Source: Tomocerus qinae
Lineage: Eukaryota > Arthropoda > Collembola > Entomobryomorpha > Tomoceridae
NCBI GenBank assembly: GCA_020055645.1
Contig: CM034549.1
Coordinates: 16,017,930 to 16,081,929 of the forward strand
DNA length: 64,000 bases
Direction of reading: 5' to 3'
Shown here one piece after another: positions 51,001 to 64,000 of the stretch. Below the pieces are notes generated by a model. It ran no database searches and was not told the DNA's origin. It saw only the letters and a list, made by a program, of their open reading frames with translations. The stretch's first letter is position 1. Each line of letters starts with the position of its first letter. The position numbers and the translations under genes were made by a program.

Positions 51001-54000
51001 CTGCTGGAAATTTAGTTTTAAGTCACGTAAGTCCTGGTACTTCACTAAGGCCTTTGCGTCCTACGAATATGGGTAATCGACCTACTCTAATAAATAATGC
51101 TACAATGGGATCAGGTGGAAACATCAGATATATGGTTGCTCCAAGTCAAATTGGAAATAGCCCCAATATTATGAGAGCACAGGCTATATTTAAGACTATT
51201 CCTTCCCCAAGTCCAATTAGTATTCTTGCTACAAAGCTGGGGGGTGGAACTACGGCAAATAGCACCAGTGTCACTTCTTCAACTGCCACTACTGATAGCA
51301 ATAAAGTACCAGGCGCCAGCATCCCGATTTCCACAGTGAATACTACTCAAGCAAATATTCGACTTACTCCAGTGAACATTAGACCTCTTAATTCTTCAAA
51401 TTTCCGTTCCGTTAATCCAGTAGGCATTCGATCTATTAACCCTGCAAACCTCCGTCCGATTAATACTGCAAATATCCAATCTGTTAATCCTGCCAATATA
51501 GGTTCTATTACCCCTATAAGCATCCGACCTATTAATCCAGCAAACACCCGATCTATTACTGCTTCAAACATCCGATCTATTAATGGTGCAAACATTCGAC
51601 CTATTAGTCCTGCCAATATCCGAACTATTAATTCTACAAACTTCCGATCTGTTAATCCTGCAAACTTCCGACCCATCAATCCTGTAAACATACGGTACAT
51701 TAATTCAGCAAATATCAGATCATTTACTTCAGTGAGCATGAGCCCTACACCAACAAGCATCCGACCTGTTACTTCTGTAAGCAGCAGCCCTACTACACCA
51801 GTAAACATCCGACCTGTTACTTTAGTAAACAGAAGCCCTACTGCACCAGTAAATATCCGACCTGTTACTTCAGTAAACAACAGCCCTGCTACCCCAGTAA
51901 AAAATTTCCTTGTCACCTCTACTCATGCAAACAGAAATCCTAATTCTCCTGCAAATAGCAGATCTTTTGTTTTGGTAAACAGTGGAGCTACTATGCCAGT
52001 AAATATCAAACCTTTAACCCCTGTTAACAGTAGACCTGCTGCAACAAATAGCAGCCCTTCAAGTACATCAGCTAATATTATAAATAGTGATACAACTAAT
52101 AACGTTAAAAATGTCACTTCATCAACTGCAGTTGACAGTACAACCACGAAAACTACTGCAGGCAACTTCAATAATTCAACAACTCCAGTTAGCACTAGCA
52201 CTACAACTGCGACAACCATAAATAACACTACCACCAACACCGGAGAAAAGCCCACAGTAAACACTAGTACTACAACTCCAACCAACACTAACAATTCAAC
52301 TACTTCGACCATCACTGCAAATTCCGTTAATCCCCCAACAGACAACACAAGTACTGCATCAACTAACAATACAGCTACAGACCTTAACGAATCTACCACA
52401 AAACCCTTAAATTCCTCAGAAGTTAACTCTTCTGCCACAAAAACTCCAGTCAGCATTAACACGCCTACCACCAACACTGCCACAGAACCCTTTAAAGAGC
52501 CAGTAGTTAACACTAATACTACAACTCCAGTTAGCAGTAAAAATGCAACTTCTGCAGTCACCAGTAATACTTCTACGGAACCCGTTAACTCCCAAGCTGT
52601 TAGCACTAGTACCACCCCTGTCAGCAGTACCAATAAATCTAACACCAGTGTGACTACAACTCTATCAGCAAACAACATAACAACTACGGGCAGCAGTAGC
52701 AGTGCCACACCTGCTACAGAATCCATTAACTCTTCAGCAGTTAACACTACTACCACAGAAATTCCAGTTAGCAGTAATAGTACAACTAGTACGGGTATCA
52801 GTAGTAGTACCACGAAGCCAGTTAACTCTAGTGCAACAACACCGGTCAACATTAATACTTCATCTAGAGTTACGGCTTCTTCAACCAGTAGTTCTACAGA
52901 TGCTGTTGTCAGCAGTACCACAAATTCTACTCCAGTTAACACAAACAACAACCCTACCCCAATTACCAAAATAACTTCTCCAGCCAACAACACTAACACA
53001 ACTGCTGGAAATAACACCTCAGTAAATCGATCTAGTACACTCAGTACTACTGGTACCAGCGGTGTAAAAACTGTGGTTAGAAGTAATCTTACAAATAGCA
53101 TGCCCGTCATTACTGGTATTAGTGGGACTACCGGAAGGCCCAAAGTAATCAACATTAACACTCCTGGGGGACAACCAAGGGTGGTTAGTATTGGTAGTAT
53201 TCCATTTGTAATGAGACCCAAAATAGGCCATAATAACAGTAGTAGCAGTAGCTCTCCTGAAACTCCAGTGAGAACGCAATTAGTTAGTAGTAGCACAACC
53301 GGAACTCCTGTTAGTAGACCCATGACGATTGTTGGTAAATCAGGTGCAATAATCGGCAGTACTTTTATTAAACCGCTTGCCACGTCTACGCCTAATTCAA
53401 CAGTCAATCTAGCAGTCTCAAAATTTTGTCAAATTGCTCCTAAGCCAACTCCAGCAATTGTTTCTATGTCCTCGGTCTCTTCTGTTTCGACTAAGGTAGT
53501 AGGGGAAGCCTCTTTGACAGCACCCGAAAATTCTCGTTCGTCAAATCTAAGCAATGACAATGATTCGGTGCTAGAAGAAATAAATATGAATGAAGAAACC
53601 GCGGATAGCATGGATGTAGATAGTGCTGATTCAATTTTAGGCTTTTGAAATGGATGAGCAGTATTGACGTACTGAGCAGTATGAAACAGTCTCCAATTAC
53701 TGGTATACGGAAAACCTGAAGAAACCTATCCAGGGATCAATGATCCATGCCTTCTGTGACCCCGAATTACAAAAGTAAGGTCGAAATATAACAGTTAGCT
53801 GGAAGGAATGATTTATTTTAGTTAAAGATCTGTTTCACTCTTCTTCACGATTACAGTTCAGGATAAGGTACCTTGGGCCTTTCCAAATGCATAATAATGT
53901 TTTCACATTTTTTCAGACGTTCCTTATTATTCGTCAATTCGTCGTTAGTTACACATGATTTTTCTTCCATGTTCACTGCATTAAATTATGTCCATACTTT

Positions 54001-57000
54001 CTATCGATTACCTAGTACAGAATAAGCCAGGGCTTTTTGGACTGCTTATTGTATAGCCCTGAATTATAACCTGGAAAAGTAACAATATGTTTTGCAATTA
54101 ATTTCAATAAGAGTTTACTATGTAGGACATAAGACAATACAAATGATTAAAAATGATGTAATAATCTAGCATAATTTTTTGATTTTCGGTATTTTTAAAG
54201 TTTAGTTATAATACAAACTACTATGTTATATGAAATGTTTATGTCATTTTGTTTATACAAACTGTAGCTTGTACAATTAATTTTCTACAAATGTAGCTGT
54301 CAATGACACCAATGTACTGAAGGCGCAAAATGAAATTGCAATGTTTTTACACTACAGTTTACGACAAAATAAAATTTATTGAGTTACGTGTGATGAATGA
54401 ATTCAATCTCGTCTTGCCAATATTTATACTAGTTATTGTCCTATAGATGCTTATAATTGACCAGGATCGTCTTTTATGATTTATGTACCTACCACTTTCT
54501 CTTTTTTGCACTAATTAGAAACTTTCACCAGAAGCATCTTAACTTTTAAGTCATTTTCATTCATTATGCAGTTAGCATATTGTAGGGCATAGAAATAAAG
54601 GCCTTTGGATAGGTGACGCAAGTGAAAGCATAATTTTAAGCTTTCTCCGTGTAAATGAAATTCTATTTTGCAGCCCCTAAGTGAATGAATAGTTATACGT
54701 TGTGTTTGCCCATTGGTAAAAGTCATTTGAAAAGAAGCATTGGGAAAAATGATTGAAAAGATCATTGAATAATAAATAAAATAAACTTTTAACAACCCGC
54801 ACTCACTAACTATGGTTTATAAAAATTACATAGCTCAAATAAGCCACAACTTAAAATCGGAGATTACTGAATTTAGATATTTTTATTTGTAGTCGTCTCA
54901 TTAAATACCTTTACATTGCTAGCATGCAATTAAGATCTCTTTTACGAGTTTTTATAGACAGTCTGGTCGGGACGGAATAAGTACATAATAATACAGTTTA
55001 CTGTTCTTTGTCAGACTAAGTCGGTTACTTTTGATTGTTCTGATATTCAGCTAAAATTTATCCACATACAATAAATTTACTTAAATAGGTGACTAGGACT
55101 AGATTACCTGAATTGAATTGTTAGGTTAGATGGTTTAGGAAGAGTATGTGACTAGCCGAATGACCTGGCGTATTAATATTAGAAATTACATAATATTTGG
55201 CAAAAATACATTCGTTAAACAGCTATTTTTGGTGAAGGTATACTGGCATATTACTAGCATATATTTTTACATCCGTATACAATATAAGGCTTACTGACAT
55301 GGACACTGGTACTTCACGCTGCACTAATGTCTAGCTTCGGTACAATTTTAGTTTTTAGCTGTAAATGTAGCTGTATCCTGAACCGCAGTCAAATTATCAA
55401 AAAAAATCCCCTCGAAGACTAAGTCTCATTTGGTCTTGGAATCCGTCTTTTGACATGGGTGTTGACATTAGCACTTCCAGAGGTGGTTGCTTCAGAAGGA
55501 GCGTGAGAGGTTGCGGAAGTGGTCTTCTTTCTAACTGCATGCATTGTCTTAAATCGACGTGTCAAATGACGACGGGACTTGAAGGCTTGCTGTAAACGTG
55601 CAAAATAGAAATTGATGTTACTTTCAATAAACTTGCAAGACTTATGTGGTTTTTAAAAAAAGCCTACCTCATTTTTCAGTGCCTGGCGAGATTGATATTC
55701 TAAACGGGCTAGAGCCATTTTCACCCAATATGGACTATCAGGAATCAATTGCCTAATTGCTAACTTAATAGCCAAAATTACGTGCTCGATTATTACAAAA
55801 AGAAGTAACCATTCTGCCGTAGTTAAATTAGGAGCTAATGCCCGTAAGTTTGGTGATAGACATAGCAATGCACAATTAGTCATCGCGGCAATCGCTCCCA
55901 TTAATTCAAAGGCAATCTAGAAAATAAATGGAGAAATAAAGTATTTTACACAAAACGTATTTAATAAAAACTATTTCTGATTCTAAATACTAAAATACCT
56001 GCCATGCACCAATATCCTTAACTCTTCTGGACAACGGTCGTTTAAATACTTTGCACAGTTTAAAGGCATCAGCTCTAATTTCAAGCAAATTGTTCATCAG
56101 TGCCCAAAATGCGGCTAGCGGATAGACCGCTGAGAATAAGAAGACATATCCGAATTGTATGAACATCTCCAAGTAGTCATCAAACGTACCCTGACGAAAA
56201 AAGAAATTATATTTGTTATTTTTAGACTTACATCACTATCAAGGATTCGTTTATGAAAGTATTTACTTCGTAATTATCCATTGCTCCTTCAATTTTTGAA
56301 ACTTCGATACGTTTATCTTGAGGATCCAACGTTTGAAGACCGAGAACTGTTGGGGACCAAATGCTATCTGGGGCTGTGGACTCGAGATTATTACGATTGT
56401 TGTTCTCTGTCACAACTTTTACTTCATCGGTCCCAAATATAGACGGAAATTTTTCAGCTAAGTATTCATTTATCTACAACCATAAAACAAATATATATAT
56501 GGTACCACCGATTAATTATCAACACGGGACAAATTAATACTGCTTTTAAATTTGAATTTACTGCAGTTATTCCTTTTCGGATGACTAGAGGCAGCAATGC
56601 TTCTTGAAAATGATTAATGGCTTGTAAAATTATAAGCATCACAGTTACTTGCTGAAAAGTGAAAATTTCATAATTACAGAAAAAATTTGTTTCGCAAGCA
56701 TAGGTACAATACAAATATATACATTTTATGCGTCTATCTTACGTATTTTAGCATTTCGAAGTCTTGTATATAAAACGCAATGTAGAAAAGTGACATGAAG
56801 TTGTTGACAAATTCAAACAAGACCAACTTTGTAACACGATGTCGTTCAAACTGCGATTGTGTTCGATGATTTTCTTCAAAAATGTAAATAATTAAAAATA
56901 ATAAAGTTAATAATTTTCAAATCAATCCACAAAGACGATTAGTGTGGTCAATAAACATGTTACATACAAGAAATCAATTACTGCACAAAATCTGATATAC

Positions 57001-60000
57001 TAACCCCATTCTGTCAAAATTTCAGCAATCTGTCGATAATAGAAATTCATAACCCAAACAAGTGCTGCATAAATGATACTGGGTAGCAAAACAAGGAATC
57101 CTGCAGCTTTAGAACCGTGTTTATGTTGTGACTCCATTAACATTTCCTCTACCCAGAATGAGTAGCACATGATGTAGAAGGCAACCCACAAGCAACCGAA
57201 GACAATTGGGTAGGACACAAAATAAACCTGTAAAAAGATGAAAATTGGAATTATTTCGGTGTCATATGCATCACTCAATAGAAACTCCAAAGATTTGTTT
57301 CTTTACCTTGACGAATGTTTTGTACCAAGGATATTTTGGTTGATAACGACCAGTGACAGGATCAACAAACATCTTTCCTCTATAGTTTGATCTTGGTTCT
57401 TCCCACTTCGTCATTCTTAATGTTCCCCACACATAAGCCAACTCAGAGCATTTCCTTTTCCACACTTCCAAAAATATCGTTACCCAAAGAAGGTTGAAAA
57501 CACAGAAAAAAACTAAACTATGATGAGACGCTGATTCGGGGAAAAAGAAATGAATTAAGCCCAGAATTGCCGGAGCGCACAGAGATGTGGTGTAGAATCC
57601 AAGGAAAGAAAAGTAGAGAGCTATTCCTTCTCCAAAATACTGTCTAATTTCCTCTGTATATAACAACCAATTACATTTATGGTCGTACAATTAAAATATT
57701 CACATCCATTCACTCATATAACATAATGAAAGATAATATTTTTACCAAAAGGCTGAGCTTGGAAAAATGCCCAATACCATTTATCACCAAGATTCTTCAA
57801 CTCTTCTTCATTGTGAAGTGGGTAACAGGTTGTAATAAGGCCTTCTTTTAAATATATTTGTACTGAAAAATCATTTTCAAAACTAAATATATGTATGAAG
57901 TGCTAGAAACATTTATAAATAGGTCTGTATAAGTATTTAATGTATCTTACAAATAGATTGGCCAGGATAAAGTGATAAGGTAGGAAATCCGGGAACACAA
58001 TTTTCTCCAGGCATAGCTCTAATATTTTCTAATTCGTGCATGACAATCATTTGTTTCTCTGCTGTTGTCAATAACGTATCCAAATGTATATTTCCATGAA
58101 GAAAATTGTCTAAGTCAGCTACTGTAAAATCCCTCAGTAAACCTCGATTGTCAATCTTCTTAAGCTCCATGTACTCTGCTACTTCCAAGAATTTCAGTTT
58201 TGAAGCAGTAACATGAAGTACCAAACTCTAGGGGAAAGTAATTATATGATTATTATTGCTGACATTTCTTCTGAAGTAAAAAATTGTACTTAGTACTTGG
58301 GTAATTATATTTAATTTCATCTGACCTCCTTTTTTCGTCCAATAAATGGTTCACAACGGACCAAAAGTTCTGCTCCCCCATCTTGTTTTTTACCAGTGAT
58401 TTTCTGCACCAACCAGGAAACAGCTGCCGGTTGAATATTCGGTGACAGTTTCAGAACAAGATACGTGGGTGGAAACGTGCTAGAATATTCGGAGTCCTCT
58501 GCCAATGCATCTTCTCCACTTACTTTTCGTGGACCTATATTTTCATCGCTCCCGAGATCTCTTTCACTGTCTGCAAAGTCTGTTTAAAAATATTTATTTT
58601 CATTTGGACCGATTAGCGATACATACACACACTTGCGATCAGCGATTGGATTCACCTTGGCATACAAAAACATAATCACCAATCGTTAAATTGTTTATTA
58701 AGTTAAATTCAAACCCCTCACAATTAAAATCACGAAATCCTGATCAATTTTTTCGAAGTCAATACCTGCTAGGACTGCAACCACACTAAATGAACTTTCG
58801 TTTGACTCCTCATTCAGTTCTACTGCTATATCATCAGCCATTTTTTTTCCTTTTCCTGTTGGTACTTCAGTAAAACAACAGAAAAAGGTTGAAAACGGGA
58901 TTCGAAATAATGAAATACTTCTCTTCAACTTGGCATCGGCATCGGAATATTTGACAGAAATGATTGAAATTTCTGAATACTGCAAGAAAATACTTTCTGA
59001 TATTACTATGACTATAGAGCAGTAAATAAACACAATATCACATGTAATTACACGTATGGCGATTAAGACAGCATTGCATGGTGTTTCATTCAAGTTAAGC
59101 GTGTGTGTGAAACACGGAATTAGACTATTGAAAAGTTTGTGTGAAATCTTTTTATGTGTGACCAAATAAAAAATGCAATTTATTAATAATATCTCTGAAA
59201 ATGTAATGTAACCTTGTGCCTAAAAGTCCTCGCATTTCGTTTAGATCTTAGAACTTTTAGTAACGTACTGGTGTGGGCCAGTAAATAAAATTGTTAGAAT
59301 CAGTTAAGATAGAGACTCAAAAGCTACCTAAAGGGAAAAGTGTATCACTCGGTAACAAATGGGAAGGGACGGTTGAGAAAGTGAGAACTGAGAGTGACAA
59401 GATAAAGTACATAAGTTGTTATGCATGAGTAGAAAGAACTGAAAGAAGCAACAGTGCCAAGTGTATTATGTTTAACCGCTTTGCTGATTAATTGATGATA
59501 TTTATGTAACTCAAGAATGTTAAATGATTAAACTCAAATTGATTGAAAAATAAATTGTATTGTACCTAGCCGACATTGTAGGTCATAATTTCATTAGAAT
59601 GGAACTATACACTCATTTAACCGAACAAATGCTAATTTCACACTAATTGATATTTGTATAGTAGATTTATAGATCTTCTCAAAAATAAGTAAGTATACCT
59701 GAATCGTCAGTACTCGTCGACTGATTTTCCGAGCCAAGCATTTCTTTCACTTGAGTAATATATGTTTTTTCTTCAAATCTGTTTGATGATGAACGTTATT
59801 TGTGGATTTTTGCATTAGGAATTAATCAAATGACGCGTCTGTTCAGAGGGTAGATATATAACATCACTATATACTCACTCTCCATTTGGAGTTCGTTCAT
59901 GTGACATTGATATTAATTCACGTAATAGATAATGTTTTTAAGTACCTATGCGGATATGCACATAGTTTTTATATACTCATTCAAAGTTATTAACGTGACC

Positions 60001-63000
60001 CATGTCGAAATAAAAGTACAAGTTATGCAGCTATACCTATATGAGGTTTACGTGCATAGAAATATTTGCCTACTGGACTATATATATGGATATAAAATTC
60101 TCTTACGGCCTCGCAAGGTATGAATCAATATAGATAAATCTTATATATCCAAAAGAATTACCTTCACTGGCTGTCTGCATGATAATAAATACTATAATCT
60201 TCACCAACTCATGTTCTAAACTTCTATGAAACATAAAGTCGGATAAAAGGTAATTAAAAGATTAATCTGGCTAATTCTATTTTAGATGCAACTTGTTTTA
60301 GGTTAAAAATATCACAGAAGTGCACAACAAATAAACAACGTAATATTTACTTCAAACTGCCTTTGATAACGATGTCAGTGAGATGTGTACATTATTTTAT
60401 CACTCTGAGTTGGCTTTCTTCACTTGACACAGTCACAGTACTGTACCACCTTGGCACTCGTATTCCACGTGTATGTGCTATATTATAATATAACTGTTAC
60501 AGAGTGATGGGTAAATAAGGATTTATTATATTGCTATGTAATATAGGTATGAGTATTTTTCCCATGGTCAACGTGAATGGTAAAGAAAGGAATACAATAC
60601 CTGTCACGACCGACTTTTTGTAGCAACAGGTAATGCATTAGAACTAAGGATGAGATCACCAATGCACTTACAGTTTCCTAAATCCCTGTGATTTATTACT
60701 ACTCTACTGGAGTAATACGGATGAGTAAAATTCAGCGAAACAGTTCTAAGAGTAATTATGACAGTATTAGTCCAGACAATACAGTTACAATTATCTAGTT
60801 AGTATACATCAAATAACATTATACAAATGAAAAACTTAATGGACTATCATGTCAAATGGTGATTAGTAGAATAGCACACCAATTAATGACACAGAAGAAT
60901 ACATGTAGCAACCACTACATTCTACAAATTCGTAACATCAGAACAACTAACTCATAATACCAGCTGATGTTCTCTTCGTTAGCGCTCGTAGTTTCATGCT
61001 TCATTTCATGACCACGAATAATGACGGGGACAACAATTTTACAGTCATTTACTTGTGAAATATTTATTATTGGCAATTTGAAAAAAATACCTATCCACTT
61101 TCATTCATCAATTCCACAGTTTGTCCTCTTTAACCACAACACTATATCCCACCGGTTTCCATTTTTCCCATTTTGCATTTCTACCAGTAATTTTTTTACC
61201 ATTGGCAATATATTGGTAATTGGTAATGTACATAAATATTATGTCATTTTATGTATAAAAATGAATAACTATAATATTATGCTATTTTTATAAAATCTGC
61301 GGGTATTAGGATATTCATTTTAGTTTTCTGAATAGACCTCGAGAACAATAGGATTAAAAGATAACAACACAATGAAAGCTCTCGCTCGACTCGGCTCACC
61401 GAGGTATATGCGTACCTAGTGAAAGAGTGCACACTGTGTCTAATCAAGTGGACTAGCGGACATAATGGCGTAATGTATTGAGTAATGACTAAGGACTAGG
61501 AGATGGTTGAAGAGCATGAATTAAACATTGTAAAGTAGCACACAAATAAATAAAACACAAAACACTCAAAAATTAAACATTTAAAATTTATTTTTAAATC
61601 AGCAGTCTTAAAAATTATGAAAGCGATTTGCTTCGACAAACTTGCAAAAACACGACCTTTTCGTATAAATGCGAGTTGCGTCGACAAACTCGCACAAAAA
61701 ATGACATTTTCGTATAACTGCGAGTTGCGTCGACAAACTCGCACAAAAAATGGCATTTTCGTATAAGTGCGAGTTGCTTCGACAAACTCGCACAAAAAAT
61801 GACATTTTCGTGTAAGTGCAAATTGCTTCGACAAACTCGCACTAAAAAATATCATTTTTTGTGCGAGTTTGTCGACGCAACTCGCATTTATACGGAAAGG
61901 TCGTTTTTTTGCAAGTTTGTCGAAGCAAATGGCTTTTATAAATTTTAAGACTGCTGATTTAAAAATAAATTTTAAATGTTTAATTTTTGAGTGTTTTGTT
62001 TTATTTATTTGTGTGCTACTTTACAATGTTTAATTCATGCTCTTCAACCATCTCCTAGTCCTTAGTCATTACTCAATACATTGCGCCCTTATGTCCGCTA
62101 GTCCACTTGATTAGACACAGTGTGCACTCTTTCACTAGGTACGCATATACCTCGGTGAGCCGAGTGGAGCGAGAGCTTTCATTGTGTTGTTATCTTTTAA
62201 TCCTATTGTTCTCGAGGTCTATTCAGAAAACTAAAACGAATATCCTAATACTATAATGTGATTAGAAAACAAAAGCCAGTATAAGTTAATGATGTGCTGT
62301 TGTGTATGCTTTCAGACAATTTCAGAATTTATAAATGGTTCATTTCATGACATTTTGACACTATAAATGAATTTATGTTTTTTAAATACTACACTATTTT
62401 ACAAAAAAAGACACAACAAGTAGTCATTTTAAATCTTGACAATGAGCTACTGTCATGCATATGATGGAAAAGTTAATGTATAAAAGTTGAACAAGTAAAT
62501 CGCATAGTATCATTAAGATGTTACCTTAAAACGGTTACATTTTATAATTTAGAAACTTACATGAACCAAGAACGGATTTGCAAAGCGTTTTTACAACATT
62601 TCCGGGCTGAAAACTAAATCTGCCTGACTTGCTTCCCATCGTTGGTTATTTTTTCATGAAGTGGAACTATGTTTTCAAGAAACTGTTTTAAAGTATTTAA
62701 GTCACTGTTGATAATTTGTGTATGCACATCTAAAAGTTTGACAACAATCTCTTATTGTCATTCTACTAAAACACTTTTCAGCCAAATGGGAATTCTTCCG
62801 GATTTAAACTCTTTGTAAGTAGTAGACGGGTAGGAGGAGATTTATAAATGTGTGTTGTATTTAATAGTTAAAAAAGCAGATGGTATAATTATTGTCTCGT
62901 TACACATAAGACATTATATATTAGATACTTTAACCAGGGGAGATAACGACGATAATAAAGATGACGAGGATGAGATGGTGAAAAGATGAGGAACAGAGCA

Positions 63001-64000
63001 GACGGACGAAGAAAGATCCAAGAATAGTTTCGTTGATCTAGTCTTCAGTAATGTTCTTATCTGAAGATGAATATCCAGAGAAGCTAGCATATATAGCAAG
63101 GTAATTTAAACCATGGCGACCAGGTCGCCATGGTTTCAGCTACCTTGATATATAGGTAGATAGAAACAATGTTGATATGATACTAGTAAATCCGATACTT
63201 TTAGATTTCTTATGGGGTTATCGCACTGGGCTCCATCGCGATGAAAGATGAAAGCGTCAGGCAGAAAAAGTGATTGTATAGCACAGGCAGTTAGCTGCGG
63301 CAGCATATTTTTGTGCTGCAGCTTTTTTTCTTTTACTGCCGCTGTTTTTTGCAGAAACGCGTAAAAACGCGTGAGTGATTCTACTGCGACTGTTTCTGCT
63401 GAAGCGGCAAAAAGTTTTTACGCGCCGACAAAAAACAAGAAGCTTGTCCCGACGAAGCTGAAACTGCTTGTATGTCGCTTTTTTATGATTATCAACATAT
63501 CAACTACATATCGTCCGTTCTTTTTTGAATTTTCCAGGAGGATCAGAATGGTGAGAATTGTGTCGACACAAATTATTAACTGTTTTATTAACAACTATAA
63601 TTTCTAAATGACCAGAATATACATCTTTTTCTTTTGTATATCGCTAGACACACGAAATTGAGGACAACGACAGTCAGTTTCAAAAGCCAGGTCGTCCAGG
63701 ATTTTGGAAACGAAGAGGAAGGAGACAATTCAGTTTTCGAATTAATCCGAAAGGTTGAGAGTCGTCCTTTTATTTACGACTGTCGTGATCCGAGACATAG
63801 TAAACGGGATGTGATCAGTGACGCCTGGAATGATGTCGCTACTGGACTCAAGTTTGCAAAAAGGAAGTGAATGGTAAGCGTAAAATATATTATTACAATA
63901 TACGTAATATACTTAATTATAAAATACTATTTGTATCCAATACTAAAATATTGTGTCGACACAGGAGACTATTGCAGAAAGAAGTGGAAGACGTTACGAG

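Overview
AT-rich nuclear DNA of an intron-bearing animal, most likely an arthropod. Small F-box/leucine-rich-repeat genes, an EB-module secreted protein, an NHE6/7/9-type exchanger, an ANO10-type anoctamin and a MADF gene suggest a springtail or a related hexapod. That taxonomic call rests on recalled family style, not on a search. All splice models were built by eye: GT/AG sites were chosen so that phases match and the product follows the family.

Layout. 1-7.4 kb: 3' end of an LRR (F-box type) gene, two minus-strand four-membrane-segment paralogues with matching intron positions, a foldback element between them that encloses a stray terminal exon, and an orphan F-box exon. 7.4-20.7 kb: minus-strand endosomal Na+/H+ exchanger (9 exons, 651 aa, plus a likely 30-nt microexon). 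20.7-26.5 kb: gene-poor. 26.6-28.1 kb: intronless EB-module secreted protein with a TATA box. 29-36 kb: repeats, namely two tRNA-like units, a local duplication and nested elements with inverted ends that carry 40-bp and 29-bp minisatellites. 35.8-42.06 kb: a complete, very young Ty3/gypsy LTR retrotransposon with gag, pol and a third gag-like ORF in the place where env would be. 42-46 kb: further repeats, including a 15-bp minisatellite.

46.2-53.6 kb: plus-strand C2H2 zinc-finger protein (1668 aa) with a long repeat-rich tail and a probable 99-aa alternative product. 55.4-59.9 kb: minus-strand ANO10-type anoctamin (13 coding exons, two alternative starts). 61.3-62.25 kb: palindromic transposon-like element with TA ends. 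63.1 kb: near-perfect cruciform. 63.6 kb to the end: part of a MADF gene with an apparent one-base frameshift.

The host genes do not form an evident pathway. NHE and anoctamin are membrane ion or lipid transporters, and the zinc-finger and MADF genes are nuclear. The most unusual system is the LTR element. It has an A-AAA-AAC slippery site directly against the gag stop, a duplicated splice acceptor before ORF3, and an ORF3 that looks like a diverged capsid-tail plus zinc-knuckle copy of Gag.
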